NCBI GenBank assembly: GCA_964019135.1
Contig: OZ025255.1
Location: 25,583,708-25,647,707, forward strand
Length of the DNA stretch: 64,000 nucleotides
Direction of reading: 5' to 3'
From: Arenicola marina
Lineage: Eukaryota; Annelida; Polychaeta; Arenicolidae
This document shows, one piece after another, positions 9,872 to 22,823 of the stretch. The position numbers and the translations under genes were made by a program. Numbering within the stretch: the first letter of the stretch is position 1; each line of letters begins with the position of its first letter. The notes beneath the pieces were generated by a model. It had not been told where the DNA came from. It did no database searches and was given only the letters and a program-made list of their open reading frames with translations.

Positions 9872-12800
9872 ACAAAAAAGCAGACATTTTATGGAGAAAA
9901 TATCTGAAAGGACAATTATTTTTTTCGCACGGGACCACTAAACGTTGTGGTGTGGCTATATTTATCCCTGTCAATTATAATATAAAAATGCATAATCAAG
10001 TATGTGACAAAGAAGGACGATATATCATCTTAGATGTAGAGATATGTGGCCGAAGATACACGCTTATGAATGTCTACGCCCCAACAAAAGACTTTCCAAA
10101 AAAACAGATGGCTTTCCTAGAGGAAATATCACAAGCTCTTCAGGAGCATGCAGAAAACTTGATAATTATCGGAGGAGATTTTAATGTTTGTATTAATCCA
10201 GAACTGGACAAAATTGGGGGAAAACAGGAAAAACAGAGCGATTATGCAAAACATATATTAGAATTCATGGAGACGTTTGATCTCCAAGACATCTGGAGAG
10301 TCCGTAACCCTGATACTAGGCGTTTCACGAGTCAAAATACAAAATCTGGCCTTGTACATTCCAGATTAGATTTTTTACTCACCTCAGCGAATCTGGGCTA
10401 TGATATAAGAAAAACTGATATAAACTATGGGCCACGCTGTGACCACTCAATCACTGACATCCAAGTTATAAATAAACACCAGTCCCTAAGGGGAGGGGGG
10501 TTTTGGAAATTTAACTCATCGCTGTTAAAAGACACCGAATATGTGAAAATGATAAAAACGTGCCTGGACGATTCTCTACATAAGTATTCAACGCTCGATG
10601 ATAAAGGGGTGTTGTGGGACCTTATTAAATGCGAAATGAGAGGTCGGAGTATAAGTTACGCTTCATACAAAGCAAAACAACGACGTCAATATGAGCAAGA
10701 GCTGAAAGAAAAACTAGAAACCTTACAAGTTCAAAGTATAACAGATGATGCGATACACGGCGTCTACGAACGTGCCAAAACAGAGTACGATGAAATTCAA
10801 AGCCTGAAGGCTCAAGGTGCACTAGTGAGAGCTAGGTCACTGGAAATTGCTGAAAACGAGAAGAATACTAAATACTTCCTTAGCTTAGAGAAACATAGAA
10901 GCGCAAAAAAAAATATAACAACACTCATAGGTCCTAATGAGAAGCCAATTATCGACCCAACAGAGATTCTATCTGCTGAACAAACCTTCTACTCACAATT
11001 ATACTCGCAAGGGCCCGTAATGGAAGAAAACGATCCGGTAATGGATACATTCCTGGATGAAGCTATTAGTAAATTAGGCCCACAATCGACGCACCTCTGT
11101 GACCAAGAATTAACATTAAAAGAATGTACTCAAGCCCTAGCTCAAATGAAAAACAACAAGGCCCCCGGAAGCGACGGTTTTTCCACCGAATTTTATAAAT
11201 TCTTCTGGCGAGATATTGGACATCTCGTACATAACAGCTTTATATATGCAGCAGAAAATAAGCATCTGAGCATTGAACAAAGGCGCGGTGTCTTAACGCT
11301 TCTCCCGAAAGCTGACAAAGACCTTCGTTATTTGACATCGTGGAGACCGCTAAGCCTACTAAACACTGACTATAAAATTCTAACGAAAGCACTTGCCAAT
11401 AGGATGCAAGATGTCGTCAACGACCTAGTTAATGTAGACCAATGCGGGTACATCAGAGGTCGCTACATCGGCGAAAATGTAAGAACTATCGCAGATATCT
11501 TTGAATACTGTAATATGAACAACACTCAAGGTTACATAGCACTTCTTGATTTCGAAAAAGCGTTTGATACCATTTCTTGGCAGTATTTACACAAGGTACT
11601 AAAACATATGAAATTCGGCCCATATTATTGACAATGGATTGACATAATATATACAGACATCACCAGCTGTTGCATAAATAACGGTCACTCAACCGCATTT
11701 ATCCCTATTACGCGAGGCATCAGACATGGGTGTCCAATAAGCGCCTTACTTTTCGTTCTTGTTGTAGAAACATTTGCAACAAGGATTCGCAGCGACCCCA
11801 ACGTACATGGTATAACAGTGTGTGAAGCAGTGTTTAAAATATCACAACTAGCAGATGATGCCACATTGTTTCTGAAGAATGCAGAATCAATATCTAGGGC
11901 ACTTAATATATTAGAACAGTTCGCGTTATGCTCAGGGCTAAAGCTCAACAAAAACAAAACATTCGTGGTTCCTTTACATCCAAACTGTAGATTAGACACT
12001 ATACACGGCATAGAGGTTAAATCTGGAAGACAGATTATCTAAATTTAAAGCTGTACTCACCACCTGGTCTGCTCGCCGACTATCCCAAAAAGGTAAAATA
12101 ACCATATTAAAAAGTCTGGCACTCCCGCTGTTGACCTATGCTACCGCTGTCATTCACGTTCCCGAGAGCTTTATCAAAAAGGTCAAAAGCGAAATAGCAG
12201 ATTTTGTGTGGAATGGCAAACGCCCCAAAGTGAAATATTCCACAGTGATATCAGACATACCAAATGGGGGTCTGAAAATGCCCTGTTTCAGCTCAATTAT
12301 TGCTAGCCAAAAGGCACTATGGATTAAACGAGTAATATCGGGTAATGAGCTACAAACGAAACAAAGCAAGTTAGCCCTCTGCCTAATTGGTCTTACAACA
12401 CAAGAAATCTCAAGCAAACTCTGCATCACACATATAAAGCCCCCTAAGAGTCTTTTTTATAAACAAGTCATAAACAACTGGTTTGATGTTTTTTCGGTTG
12501 AGCCCGAGGTGGAGAGCGTGAGATATGAAAAACTATGGAATAACAAATACATACTAATTGGAGGAATTCTAAGTAATACCTTTTACCCAACCTACAAGCG
12601 TTGGGCAGATCATGGAATTACACACATACATCAACTGATGGATGAGAACAGGGGCTTTTTAGGAAAAGCTGCTTTAGAAGAAAAATACGGAATTCAAATA
12701 GACGCGCTAAAACTAAACAGCCTCATACACGCTATTCCCAAACAATGGCGTACGTCACTGCGGCGAGAGATACAAACAGCGCACACATACAACAATCAGG

Positions 12801-13656
12801 AACAGCTACAGATAAGAATTAACGGGCAGTACATCAATGTTGATAAAATACAGAATCATCACATATATTGGGAACTTATAACAAAATCACAATCCCCACC
12901 CACTGCTATTGCCACATGGCTGGAAGAGTTCCCATTTCTAACAGAAAACAGTTTCAAAACATACTTTTCAATAGGTAATAGTGCAACACGCAACACTCAG
13001 ATACAAACTTTCCAGTACAAAATCCTCCATAGAATCATACCTTGTAATTACAATCTGGTGAAATGGCACATAAAAGACAATGCAGCCTGCGATGTATGTA
13101 TGGAAACTGACACAATAGAGCACTTTATGTATTACTGCCCCTCTGTCAAAAAGATCTGGCAAAATATTGAACAATGGATTACAACCTTATACAATGTTCA
13201 TGTGAGTCTATCAATAGTAGACGTCTTGTGTGGTATTTCTGGTGATAAAGGATCTATTGTACTGAGTATAAATTTCATTGTGGTAATGGCTAAATGGTAC
13301 ATCTACAAAAGTAGATTATCGGAGAGTAAGCTGTTAAATTTCGAATTATGTAAATATTTCATCAAGAAACAGGTGCAAATGGAGCATCATGCTGACATCC
13401 TTACAGGAAAATCATCCAGATATATTGCATTGTATGAGAAAATATAATCTTGTAATGTAATTATATAATTTTATATAATATTCCGGCACATATTAATACG
13501 ATATTCGCAGACCTTATTTCAACATTGCCATATTTGAATAATCAATAATTGTTTATGTTATCGGCCTCGACCTATAATTGCATTTCCTATATTTATATAT
13601 GTATGTAGCTCTCGTTGCTTAAGAAATAATAAAAAAAAAAAAAAAAAAAAAAAAAA
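9872..13656 (+). mobile_element. L1/Tx1-like LINE, 5' truncated, with poly(A) tail
   Basis: The element starts abruptly after CTTCACACG, inside the endonuclease domain, and ends in a run of A after AATAATA. Right-arm sequence gives the empty site. There the flank continues with about 22 bp (starting GCTGAGCAAACG) that is missing here, so the insertion deleted target sequence instead of duplicating it. It is absent from the right arm and so is younger than the palindrome. Confidence 0.9.
9874..13447 (+). pseudogene. ORF2 of the L1/Tx1-like LINE: endonuclease and reverse transcriptase, two breaks
   Basis: The frame begins in the apurinic-type endonuclease (FFSHGTTKRCGVAIF, IIGGDFNVCINPELD, RCDHSITDIQV). 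It continues through a linker into the reverse transcriptase (NNKAPGSDGFSTEFYKFFW, SWRPLSLLNTDYKILTKALA, IALLDFEKAFDTISW, GIRHGCPISALLF, LADDATLF in place of YxDD) and a C-terminal domain ending near 13447. A TGA at 11629 interrupts the frame before the catalytic LADD box. A +1 shift lies near 12040, before the WSARRLSQKGKITI segment. With the missing N-terminus this copy cannot make a working protein. By family knowledge it would copy its RNA at the chromosomal nick. Confidence 0.85.
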
Positions 13657-14227
13657 CTGACTGAACATGATGGCGTGATACGTTGCACTCATACGTGTAT
13701 TCTTGATCACTGTCTTGAATATAATCATTTATTCTATACTATAACATGCCGGAATCATATAATTGTTTGTTAGTTATATCGAAGAATTAAATTTTGTAAA
13801 CGTATTAAGCGCGAAGTATATTACAGCATGTGACGGATTAATCAATCAACGAATGTGACTCAGCAGTAAAACAGTTGAAATCCGGCAAAACCCCGGGTCA
13901 GGTGGCTAAAATGGAGAAACGTATAACGTATACAATAATCACAGCTGCGATCTACGCGGAGCTTTAACTATATTGGTTTCAAACTCAAACAAAACGTTGA
14001 TATCATCATCATCATATCATGATGATGACGTCATTTTATATTTAACTGATTACCTTATGCGTGTTCAATAACTCGATGTTCTATAGAGCTGAAATTAACT
14101 TCAAGTCAGAGTTTCTACATCGCTATTCGATAGAGTAGTGAAATATATGTGAGGTTTTATTATCTGTTTTATTGCAGTGTCTAAGTGCAATTGCTTTTGA
14201 AAAAAAAAAATGTAAACCAAATACACC

Positions 14228-14335
14228 CAACAATAACACTTCCCCACAGTACAGTAACCTTCGATCCATTAGTACAACACCGTGTTGCTTCATAGCCTTC
14301 ATAGCCTATCATAGCCTTTAAGCTCTAAGTGCAAC
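14228..14335 (+). repeat. Old, diverged units of the exon-derived minisatellite
   Basis: Words such as CATAGCCTTCA, CATAGCCTTTAAGC and TCTAAGTGCAACC resemble decayed units of the array at 8425-9700. The mirror is at about 17650-17760. A LINE inserted in this stretch on the left arm only. Confidence 0.5.
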
Positions 14336-15402
14336 CTACTTGAGAAAAAATATGCATTCCAGCCTGCCTTTATGGATCTGAAGTGTGGCTTAGCCTCCGA
14401 GACAAGCACTTCGTGCAATTAAAAAAGTTACAAAAATATGCCGCCAAATTGATTCAAGGCTTCCACGTTAGAAACCATGATGAAATTGTACGCTCTACAC
14501 TAGGTTGGTTGACGATTAAATCTCGCGTATTTAAGAATAAAATAATGTTTCTGCATAAGTTATACTCTATGCCAAAATCGTGCATAGCTAAGCAATTGTT
14601 TTTGTCAAGGTTAACTGAATTTATACTATGTAAAGAATTCCGCAAGGAAGGTTTTTTGCCCAACGTATGGACAATTTTAAAATGTTTTAGTTCTACGGAT
14701 TTACTCATGAATTACTTCTACGGTATGGAATACCCTACCAAACAAACGCGGCGTAACACTATCTTCAGCTCTATACGTCAAAACGGGAACATGGAGTATA
14801 TATTGCAAGATTGTCGGCAAAAAATGGCACAGCATTATTTCTAAACGTCCAACCTGCCATATATATAAAAAATTGTATCGTGTTTCACAGAACCATCCCT
14901 CTCACCGACAAAACTTTCTCAATTTAGTTCGAATGCTGACAATACCAGTTACAGACCTCCTTGCTTGCCCTTTTTGTTGTGAAACAGTGTGTAACATTCA
15001 GTGCCATTTTATAATTTACTGCCCAGTACTAATGTGTACACGTTCCAAAATGTGGGTGGACATACTTAGAGTAATCTCCGTACCAGAATTTGCCTTATTG
15101 TTGTCATGCGCAGACACTACACTTTGTGCGTTCCTATTGGGAGCACCATCTCAACTTGTTAGCGATCTAGTGCAAGAAAGCATTATACTGTTTGTTTCGG
15201 AACATTTCGGTCCTTTACTAAGAAATATTAGACAAATGGCATATCATCAGTAACTGAAATTTCAATTTCAATACCTTGGTATGTATATATGTGCTCTCTT
15301 GTTCGTTTCGGTTGAAGCTCTTGAGTCTTAATTTATTCAAATGACCTGTTTGTATACTCCTCACTTTGATGGGAAATAAAGATCAAATAAAAAAAAAAAA
15401 AA
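14336..15402 (+). mobile_element. LINE 3' fragment (jockey/CR1-type) with poly(A)
   Basis: The sequence opens in the late reverse transcriptase region (CLYGSEVWLSLRDKHF, then KLQKYAAKLIQGF). It continues to about 14844, changes frame near 14850, and ends with a second open stretch (about 14873-15253) containing CPFCCETVCNIQCHFIIYCP, a zinc-knuckle-like C-terminus. The tail is GGGAAATAAAGATCAAAT followed by A. The right arm lacks it (17640-17700 is continuous), so it inserted after the duplication. The exact clade is not certain. Confidence 0.75.
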
Positions 15403-15560
15403 TAGTGTCGTCCACCAAAGTAGGATCATGGCCTTTAACGTATAGGTACAACACACAATCGCTTACCCATGATACATCAGAGCCTTCAAGCTATTAGTGT
15501 CACTCTATATTGCTCATCCATTAGAATATCATAGCCTTCAAGACAAAAGTAAAACACATA
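15403..15560 (+). repeat. Diverged exon-derived minisatellite units near the palindrome centre
   Basis: Units with ATAGGTACAACACACAATCGCTTACCC and CCTTCAAGCTATTAG keep the ACAATC..GCTTACCC and CCTTCAAG..ATA words of the ART exon tail. The mirror copy is at 17530-17640. Confidence 0.6.
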
Positions 15561-15815
15561 TTGCTCATGTTCGCCATATTGAATCAGCTTTATTTATTTC
15601 AACGGTTTAGCAACAACGTTTGGTGCAAGTAACGCTTATCCTTGCATATGTTGCATATAGATCTAGTCCGGTAACGGAAATCACCCCAAATCGCTTCATG
15701 TTAAGGACACTCAACGGAACACCTTTCGGAGCGATATATTTCCGTGAGGCCCTGATGGGATAACGGAATATTACGTGAAATAGCTTTCAAGGATTTTGAC
15801 AAGATAATATCATAT

Positions 15816-17240
15816 GATAATAACTCATTTTAACATGTCGCCATTACAATATACCATTAGTTTATAAGTAATATATTGGTGTTGTACTGTGCGGACCGGC
15901 CATGTCACCGCTATCCTCGAGGCTAGCTTTCCATAGCACTCATGCACCATCCAGGAATGCCATTGTGACGTAAGCGTAATTATGATAATGTTGCCGTCAC
16001 TATACCGTCACTATAACAACATGCCTTGGGTTGTCACGGTGACTGGCGTTGTACATTACTGCATGGGTCCGGTAATTGTGATGCGGTTAACCGAACCACG
16101 CATCGATAACGTCCGCATGAATGATTAAATACGTCACAGATTGACTAAACAGGCTTCGAATATGCCTACAAAATAGTATAACGATATTATCTAACAACAA
16201 AATGGAAAAGTAGTCGGCGTATGATAGAGATATACGACCACATTTGATGAACTACTTGACGGTATATACTTTTCTCTGCGCTTCTTATTGTTGCGTAATC
16301 CGTAATACGGGATACAGTCGTTGGTTAACCCTCTCACTGACCTATTTGTGCCTGCCAATGTTTCTACAAAAATACAATATAATGCGTTATTTGAAGCGTC
16401 GGTAGGTTACGGAAGTACGGCAGCGTATTAGGGCCATGTCACCGCACTTTCCGAAGTCGAAATTTCGCGTTTGTGAAGGCAAAATTTCGACTTCACCAAC
16501 GCAAAATTTCGACTTCTGGTCACGAAATTTCGACTTCCGGTGACGAAATTTTGACTTCCGGTGACGAAATTTTGACTTCCGGTCACGAAATTTTGACTTC
16601 CGGTCACGAAATTTCGACTTCCGGTCACGAAATTTTGACTTCACTAACGCGAAATTTTGACTTCACCAACGCGAAATTTCGACTTCGTTAACGCGAAATT
16701 TCGACTTCACCAACGCGAAATTTCGACTTCGTTAACGCGAAATTTCGACTTCATGAACGCGAAATTTCGACTTCGCCAACGCAAAATTTCGACTTCCGGT
16801 CACGAAATTTCGACTTCCGGTCACGAAATTTCGACTTCGCGAACGCGAAATTTTGACTTCACAAACGCGAAATTTCGACTTCAGCAACGCAAAATTTCGA
16901 CTTCCGGTCACGAAATTTCGACTTCCCGTCACGAAATGTGAACTTCCGATCACGAAATTTGGCCTTCACAAACGCGAAATTTCGACTTCCGGTCACGAAA
17001 TATGGACTTCCGATCTCGAAATTTCGACTTCACCAACGCGAAATTTCGACTTCGGAAAGTGCGGTGACATGGCCCTAATACGCTGCCGTAGGTTTCCACG
17101 TGGGGTATCTTCGCCACTACAGAAACACGCTTTGTAAGAAATTTGATGCAGCTACTAATGGAAGCAACCATCAACCAACGTCATTCATTATGTCATTTTA
17201 CGTATGAACATTGACATATAATCTACATTTTTACTTGATC
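15816..17240. other. Palindrome spacer
   Basis: This 1.4-kb stretch has no mirror partner in the window. Positions 15816-16415 hold no recognisable gene. Positions 16416-17090 are a TACGGC-ended transposon. Positions 17091-17240 are again unique. It is the loop between the arms. Confidence 0.75.
16416..17090. mobile_element. TACGGC DNA transposon, copy 2 (compact, near-perfect foldback)
   Basis: Both ends start TACGGCAGCGTATTAGGGCC and stay identical for about 55 bp as inverted repeats, up to the first GAAATTTCGCG. The interior is almost wholly arrays of GAAATTTCG alternating with short spacers (GAAGTC; TGACCGG; GTTGGT). No target duplication is visible (CGGAAG on the left, GGTTTC on the right). 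With no coding sequence, it must depend on a transposase made elsewhere. It lies in the palindrome spacer. Confidence 0.85.
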
Positions 17241-17529
17241 TATCAGATGATATTATCTTGTTAAAATCCTTGAAAGCTATTTCACGTAGATATTCCGTCA
17301 TCCGATTAGGGCTCCAGGGAAATGTAGCGCTCCGAAAGGTGTTCCGTTGAGTGTCCTTAACATGAAGTGATTTGGGGGTAATTTCCGTTACCGGATTAGA
17401 TCTATATGCAACATGTGCAAGGAGAAGCGTTACTTGCAAAAAAAGTTGTTGCTAAACTATTGAAGTAAATAAAGCTGATTCAATATGGCGAACATGAGCA
17501 ATATGTTTTTTACTTTTGTCTGTATGATA

Positions 17530-17760
17530 TTCTAATGGGTGAGCAATATAGAGTGATACCAATAGCTTGAAGGCTCTGGTGTATCGTGGGTAAGCGATTG
17601 TGTGTGTTGTACCTATACCTTAAAGGCCATGATCCTACTTTGGTGGACGATATTAGCTTGTACTTAGAGCCTAAAGGCTATGATATGCTAATGGTAAGCA
17701 ACATGGTGTTGTACTAATGGATCAAAGGTTATACTGTATTATGGAGAAGTGTTATTGTTG
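17530..17760 (-). repeat. Diverged exon-derived minisatellite units, right arm
   Basis: These are the mirror of 15403-15560 and 14228-14335, here uninterrupted by the LINE. They give the empty site for the LINE at 14336-15402. Confidence 0.6.
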
Positions 17761-17989
17761 GGTTTCATGTATTTGGTTTACATTTATATAAAGAAAGAAG
17801 CAATTGCATTCAGACACTGCAAAAAACATAGCAAAACCTCATATATTTCTCTACTCTATCGAATAGCAATGTAGAAACTCTCACTCGAAAATTAGTTTCA
17901 GCTCTATAGGACATCGGGTTATTGAACACGCATAAGGTAATCAGCTAAATATAAAATGACGTCATCATCATGAAATCATAACATTGATT

Positions 17990-18935
17990 ATACCGAAGGC
18001 TATTATATTAATAGCTGTTTCAAGTTTATGCCAGATAATCGTTGCTCTTGGGCATTCATATAAGAGATGGATTATATCATGTATACTATGATAAATCGTT
18101 CATTGATCATACTCGCTTTTGTCCTTCATTGTTATTATATTAATACTGTGAACTTCATAGAAGCACGCTTCCATAATGACATTTGTAAACATATCGCATA
18201 GATTGCACCCCGCTACAGCAATCTCACGCCCTTTGTGTACAACACGCCGGCTCAATACCTTACTTTAAAATGGGATCTAACTTCTTAACGGAATCCTCAT
18301 GTACTGATCTATGTGGCATATCATCACTTCAGATCATTCAATACAATAATAGGAAAGAAATAATCATTATTTATTCGCCCTTCATTGCACACCAAATCTT
18401 TTGCAAAGTTATACTATCTTTAACTCTAGTACCTCTTTATTTGTCGGTTTCTTGCTCAAGTTTAAGATGCTGTTATCCATGCATATTTTCCTATAACATT
18501 TTTCAAGTATGTTCTTCTCGTCTATCCATTTCTTCTAAACTGTTCTCTAGCAAGCATACATTTTGCTCCCATAAAGACTTTCATCTACACAGATGCGTCT
18601 TAGTCCCATGACATTAACATTCCCGACCACTGGCCCTTTCTTTCATCTGTCTATTTTGAATTGTTTTATTGGATTTTAATACAATTCATGCAACGTTTGC
18701 CGCAGGTAAAGACCGTCAGGACCTTAAGCATGGAATTCCACTCGACCGTGCCAAATGACTTCCTGAAGCTAACGAAATAATAAGACCAATTTCCCCCTAT
18801 ATCGTTTGGCTTGCTGCAATAGTGCTGGCTAATATTTTATAATTATTTTATTAAATTTATTTTATAATTATAATGTTCCTAATGGTAATAGAAAGTTTGG
18901 TTCTTTCACGGATATATTATATGAGAGGACGTTTT
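17990..18935. other. Right-arm-only insertion of unknown type
   Basis: The left arm runs from AACAAAACGTTGATATCATC straight into ATGACGTCATTTT (13995-14040). The right arm has about 950 extra AT-rich bases at this point. The longest open frame (18270-18611, +) resembles nothing I recognise, and no terminal repeats or tail are clear. Confidence 0.45.
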
Positions 18936-19469
18936 GTTTGAGTTTGAAATCAAGATAGTTAAAGCTCCGCGTAGATCGCAGCTGTGATGATTGTATACTT
19001 TATACGATTCTCCATTTTAGCCATCTGACCCGGGGTTTTGCCGGATTTCAACTGTTTTACTGCTGAGTCACATTCATTGATTGATTAATCCGTCACATGC
19101 TGTGATATCCTTCGCGCTTGATATGTTTGCAAGATTTAATTCTTCGATATAACTAACAACAATTATATGATTCCGGCATGTTATAGTATAGAATGAATTA
19201 TAATATTCAAGACAGTGATCAAGAATACACGTATGTGTGTAACGTATCACGGTATCATGTTCAGTCAGTTGTTGTCTGCACGTTTGCTCAGCCGTGTGAA
19301 GAATGAAGTGCCTCCTTCTCCTTCCTCTACCCATTGTGGACGTGAACCGACCTGAGCACCTTGTGAGATAATCCTTTGGAAATCATGCTTTAATTCTTCT
19401 CTTTTTCGAAGTTTATAGTCCAACAGCCCCACCAATTGTTCATCTGGCGTCGAGATTTTTTATTGTGCT

Positions 19470-19660
19470 GTACTTCTACCTTAAAGGTTATGATCAACAA
19501 TGATGAATTCTGGGTAAGCGTGATTGTGTTGTACTTATACTTTAAAGGTTATAATGAACAATAACACAGTCTGGGTAAGCGTGATTGTGTTGTACTTATA
19601 CCTTAAAGGTTGTAATGAACAATAACACACTCTGGGTAAGCGTGATTGTGTTGTACACCT
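19470..19660 (-). repeat. Exon-derived minisatellite, right arm (gene B side)
   Basis: About three to four units read on the minus strand ACACAATCACGCTTACCCAGA and AACCTTTAAGGTATAAGTAC, the mirror of the arrays at 8425-9700. In this arm a 4.6-kb insertion separates it from the end of gene B. Confidence 0.75.
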
Positions 19661-19689
19661 AGCTTGAAGATCTAGTAGATCAGTTGAGC

Positions 19690-20788
19690 TGCTTACGGTA
19701 ATCAAAGAAGAAATATGTGACAGTATTACTTTGATAATCAATCAGTGCCTGGCGACAGGGATCTTCCCCGGCCGGTTAAAAGTGGCCAAGGTAATTCCAG
19801 TTTTCAAAAAAGAAGATAACTTCCTGTATGATCATTTTCAAAAGCAAAATCTCTTTAATTGTAGCCTGTATGGCTTCAGAAAAACACACCACTGAACGTG
19901 CCACATTAGAACTGATAGAACCATGCAAAAGCTAGCTGAAGGTAAACATTCCTATTTTATATATATCTGGAGCTTATCCAAGGCATTTGATACATTAAAT
20001 CATAACATCCTATTAAACAAGCTTGACCATGGCGTATCCGGAACTGCTCTAAATCTTCTTAAAAGTTATCTGAACAGTCACAAACAGTACGTTATGATTG
20101 ATAACACAAGATCCGAAGTTATGCCTGTCACACACGGGGTTCATACGCGGTTCCATTCTGGGACCGCTTCGCTTTATTATATATACTATAATAAAATAGC
20201 TTGCAATGTCTTTATATTTATAATTTATAGTATACGGTGATAATACTACACTCTTTAGCACACTTAATATATCAATAACCAGCAAAAACCATGAAGCTAA
20301 AAGCATAAATAACGAATTATCTAAGATAAAAAATAGGTTGAAAGTAAATGATCTGTGCCTGATCACAACGAAAATCAAATATATGGTATTTTACAAGCCG
20401 CAGAAAAAAGTAAATCATCCATAGTTATATATTGACAAGAAGAAGCTAGAATGCGTTGACACATTTGATCTGCTTTAACATTAGATCTGCTTCAACATTA
20501 GATAAACATTTAACATGGCACAGTCACACAAACAATCTGGTTGCAAAATTAAGTAAAGTGGTTGGTATTCTGAAAAGGCTAGGATAGTTCCTGCCCCAAA
20601 ACCTACTGTATACCATACATATGGCCTTGTTTCAGAGTCAGCTATACTAGTGTATACTGGCTTGGGGATATCGAGCAGGATTAAGATCATAACAAAAAGC
20701 AATTATATTGCACATACCGATGCGTTATTTAAATATCTTAAAATACTAAAACTAAGCGATAACATACATTACAACAGCTTAAGTTCTT
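19690..20788 (+). mobile_element. LINE reverse-transcriptase fragment (jockey/CR1-like), left part
   Basis: Degraded reverse-transcriptase motifs appear in order: GIFPGRLKVAKVIPVF, YGFRKTHTTERATLELIE, LSKAFDTLNHNILLNKLDHG, LLKSYLNSHKQYV, then KIKYMVFYKP, WHSHTNNLVAKLSKVVGILK and the start of the C-terminal thumb. Many stops and shifts are present, so this is an old dead copy. The reading is interrupted at 20789 by another transposon and resumes at 22824. Confidence 0.75.
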
Positions 20789-22823
20789 CCCAGCAAACAC
20801 GTAACGTTATGCTAACGTTACCGGAAGGGTATCGTTTCGTTATCGTTATAACTTAACCTTCCAAAAACGTTATGGGAACGTTGAATTGTTTCAGGTTATA
20901 ATTTAGCCTTCCAAAAACGTTCTGCGAACGGTGAATAAAGTTCGTGTTGTAATGCATCTTTCGAAAAACGTTCTGGGAACGGGGAATTACTTTAGGGTTA
21001 GAACGGATCCTTCTAGAAACGATTTTAGGACGTTGAATAATTCTAGATTATCATGTAACCTTCGAAAAACGTTCTGGGAACGGTGAATTATTTTAGGGTT
21101 ATAATGGATCCTTCTAGAAACGTTTTTAGACCGTTGAATAATTTTAGGTTATCATGTAACCTTCCAAAAACGTTATGGGAACGTTGAATAATATCAAGTT
21201 ATAAAACAAATTTTTTCAAAAACGTTCTGGGAACGTTTAATAATTGTAGGTTATGTAGCAACCTTCTAAAAACGTTCTGGGAACGGCGAATTATGTTAGG
21301 CTTATAATGGACAACTTTGCAATTTGTCTCGAGTGCGAAGAAGTCTCCAAGAATGAGCCGTTAGGGTGACGGCAGCGTAGCGCCCTCTAGCGAACGGCTG
21401 TGGTTCTCGCCAGAAACTAGATTGTTTGGGTGATGGTTTGAAAATGGGATGGCGTCCGGATCAGGTTAGCCATTAGGTATCTACGAATTTCCGGAACATC
21501 CGCGACCGACAGGCCTGCACACCAATTCCAACACAGAGAAGGGAAAGCCGACGTTACGTAGAGGTATGTATTTTGTGTACAAGATTCCGATTATGTTATA
21601 TTATCAAGTGTGTACAGTTCGGTCTAATCCAGCCAGCTTTGTCACACATGTTTAACGTGTAAAACCGATTTTAACATCTGCCTATATCGTGTGCTGGCAT
21701 TTAGTCCACTGTGGTGTTTGGTACGGGTTTAAATGTACCCCAGCTATAATCATGATATTGTATGTAAAGTCTGACGGTATCAACAGATTTTAGACCGATT
21801 ATTTACGTGGATAACGCGGATGGAGATCGGGCAGTCCTAATACTCTTATCGTTGTGGTTTATCACTGGTTCTGGGCGGGCGGTCCCTGTGTGTACAGCGG
21901 GCTGGACCGGCCTGTCGAACGGGGCCACCAACGGGTCAAATAACCTTAATGTTGTGGTGTATTACTGTGCGCGGTGTTAGAAAGTTTATAAGCTTACCTA
22001 TGCAGAATTTGCATGCTGTATCGTGTTACTAGTTGAGAACGTAAAGACAGCTGTGGTTAAGTACTTAGGGGGGGGGGGGGGAGGGGGGTTAAACGCCAGG
22101 CCCCAGATTATAAATATATTTAAATCATTTGTGTTGATGTTGTGACGCGCAGACGCTACCTTAGTTCATTAATCTAATGTACGCTTAAACGTATTTTGCA
22201 GAAAGCAGCTACGCACACCAGCTTGACTGTCCTCGACTGAGCAGCAGCGATGACCGGAGCGGCCTCCCACCAACTGTGCAGACCGGAGCCGCGGACCCCA
22301 ACTTGGCAGATGCATTGCTAGTATTGCCAGATCTAGGTTTAATAAAGCATCGAAAAGGAAATGATGTGTTTTTGTCTTTTATACGAACTTTAACAAATCG
22401 TCCCGGGAACGTTATCATTCCGGAAACCATAGCAGAACGTTCGGGGAATGTTAGCAGACCGCTCGAGGAACGTTGTCAGACCGCTCGAGAAACGTTAGCA
22501 GACCGTCCGGAGAACGTTAGCAGACCGTCCGGGGCACGTTAGCAGACCGTTTGGGGAACGTTAGCAGACCGTCCGGGGAACGTTAGTAGACCGTTCGGGG
22601 AACGTTAGCAGACCGTCCGGGGAACGTTAACAGACCGTCCGGGGAACGTTAGCAGACCGTTCGGGGAACGTTAGCAGACCGTCCGGGGAACGCTACCCAT
22701 AACGTTATCTGCTAACCTTCGCAGAACGTCAGGAATACTTTTTGGAACGTTATTTAATAACGTTTTCCTAACTCTCGGCTAACGTTCGCCTAACGTTCCG
22801 CGTACGTTATATTGCTAGCTGGG
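20789..22823. mobile_element. AACGTT-array DNA transposon with CCCAGC ends, nested in the LINE
   Basis: The 5' end is CCCAGCAAACACGTAACGTT and the 3' end, inverted, is CCCAGCTAGCAATATAACGT. The left array (about 20810-21300) repeats a unit of roughly 58 bp around AAAAACGTTCTGGGAACG. The right array (about 22395-22690) repeats a 22-bp unit around AACGTTAGCAGACCGTCCGG. The middle, about 1 kb, has no recognisable protein. The LINE reading continues directly on the far side, which fixes both boundaries. The superfamily is not certain. Confidence 0.75.

Larger units (their letters stand above)
1..15815 (+). repeat. Left arm of a large imperfect palindrome (inverted duplication)
   Basis: This stretch matches the reverse complement of about 17241-32949, apart from insertions. 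Anchors include positions 60-226 with 30905-31120, every exon of gene A with the matching exon of gene B, the end of the LINE-flanking sequence (13657-13900) with 19040-19280, and 15600-15815 with 17241-17480. The arm is cut by the window start, so its true length is unknown. The two copies of exon 3 differ at only a handful of 174 positions, so the duplication is not very old. It is old enough, though, for each arm to have gained several private transposons. An assembly artefact from two haplotypes is possible but would not easily give head-to-head copies with different insertions. Confidence 0.9.

Noticed and set aside
16387-16953. Several overlapping open frames rich in FRLHQREIST or FRDRKSK repeats
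   Set aside because: They are translations of the GAAATTTCG arrays in the TACGGC transposon, open on both strands.
16400-17100. Target duplication TAGGTT for TACGGC copy 2
   Set aside because: It would require unequal ends that disagree with copy 1, so it is probably chance.
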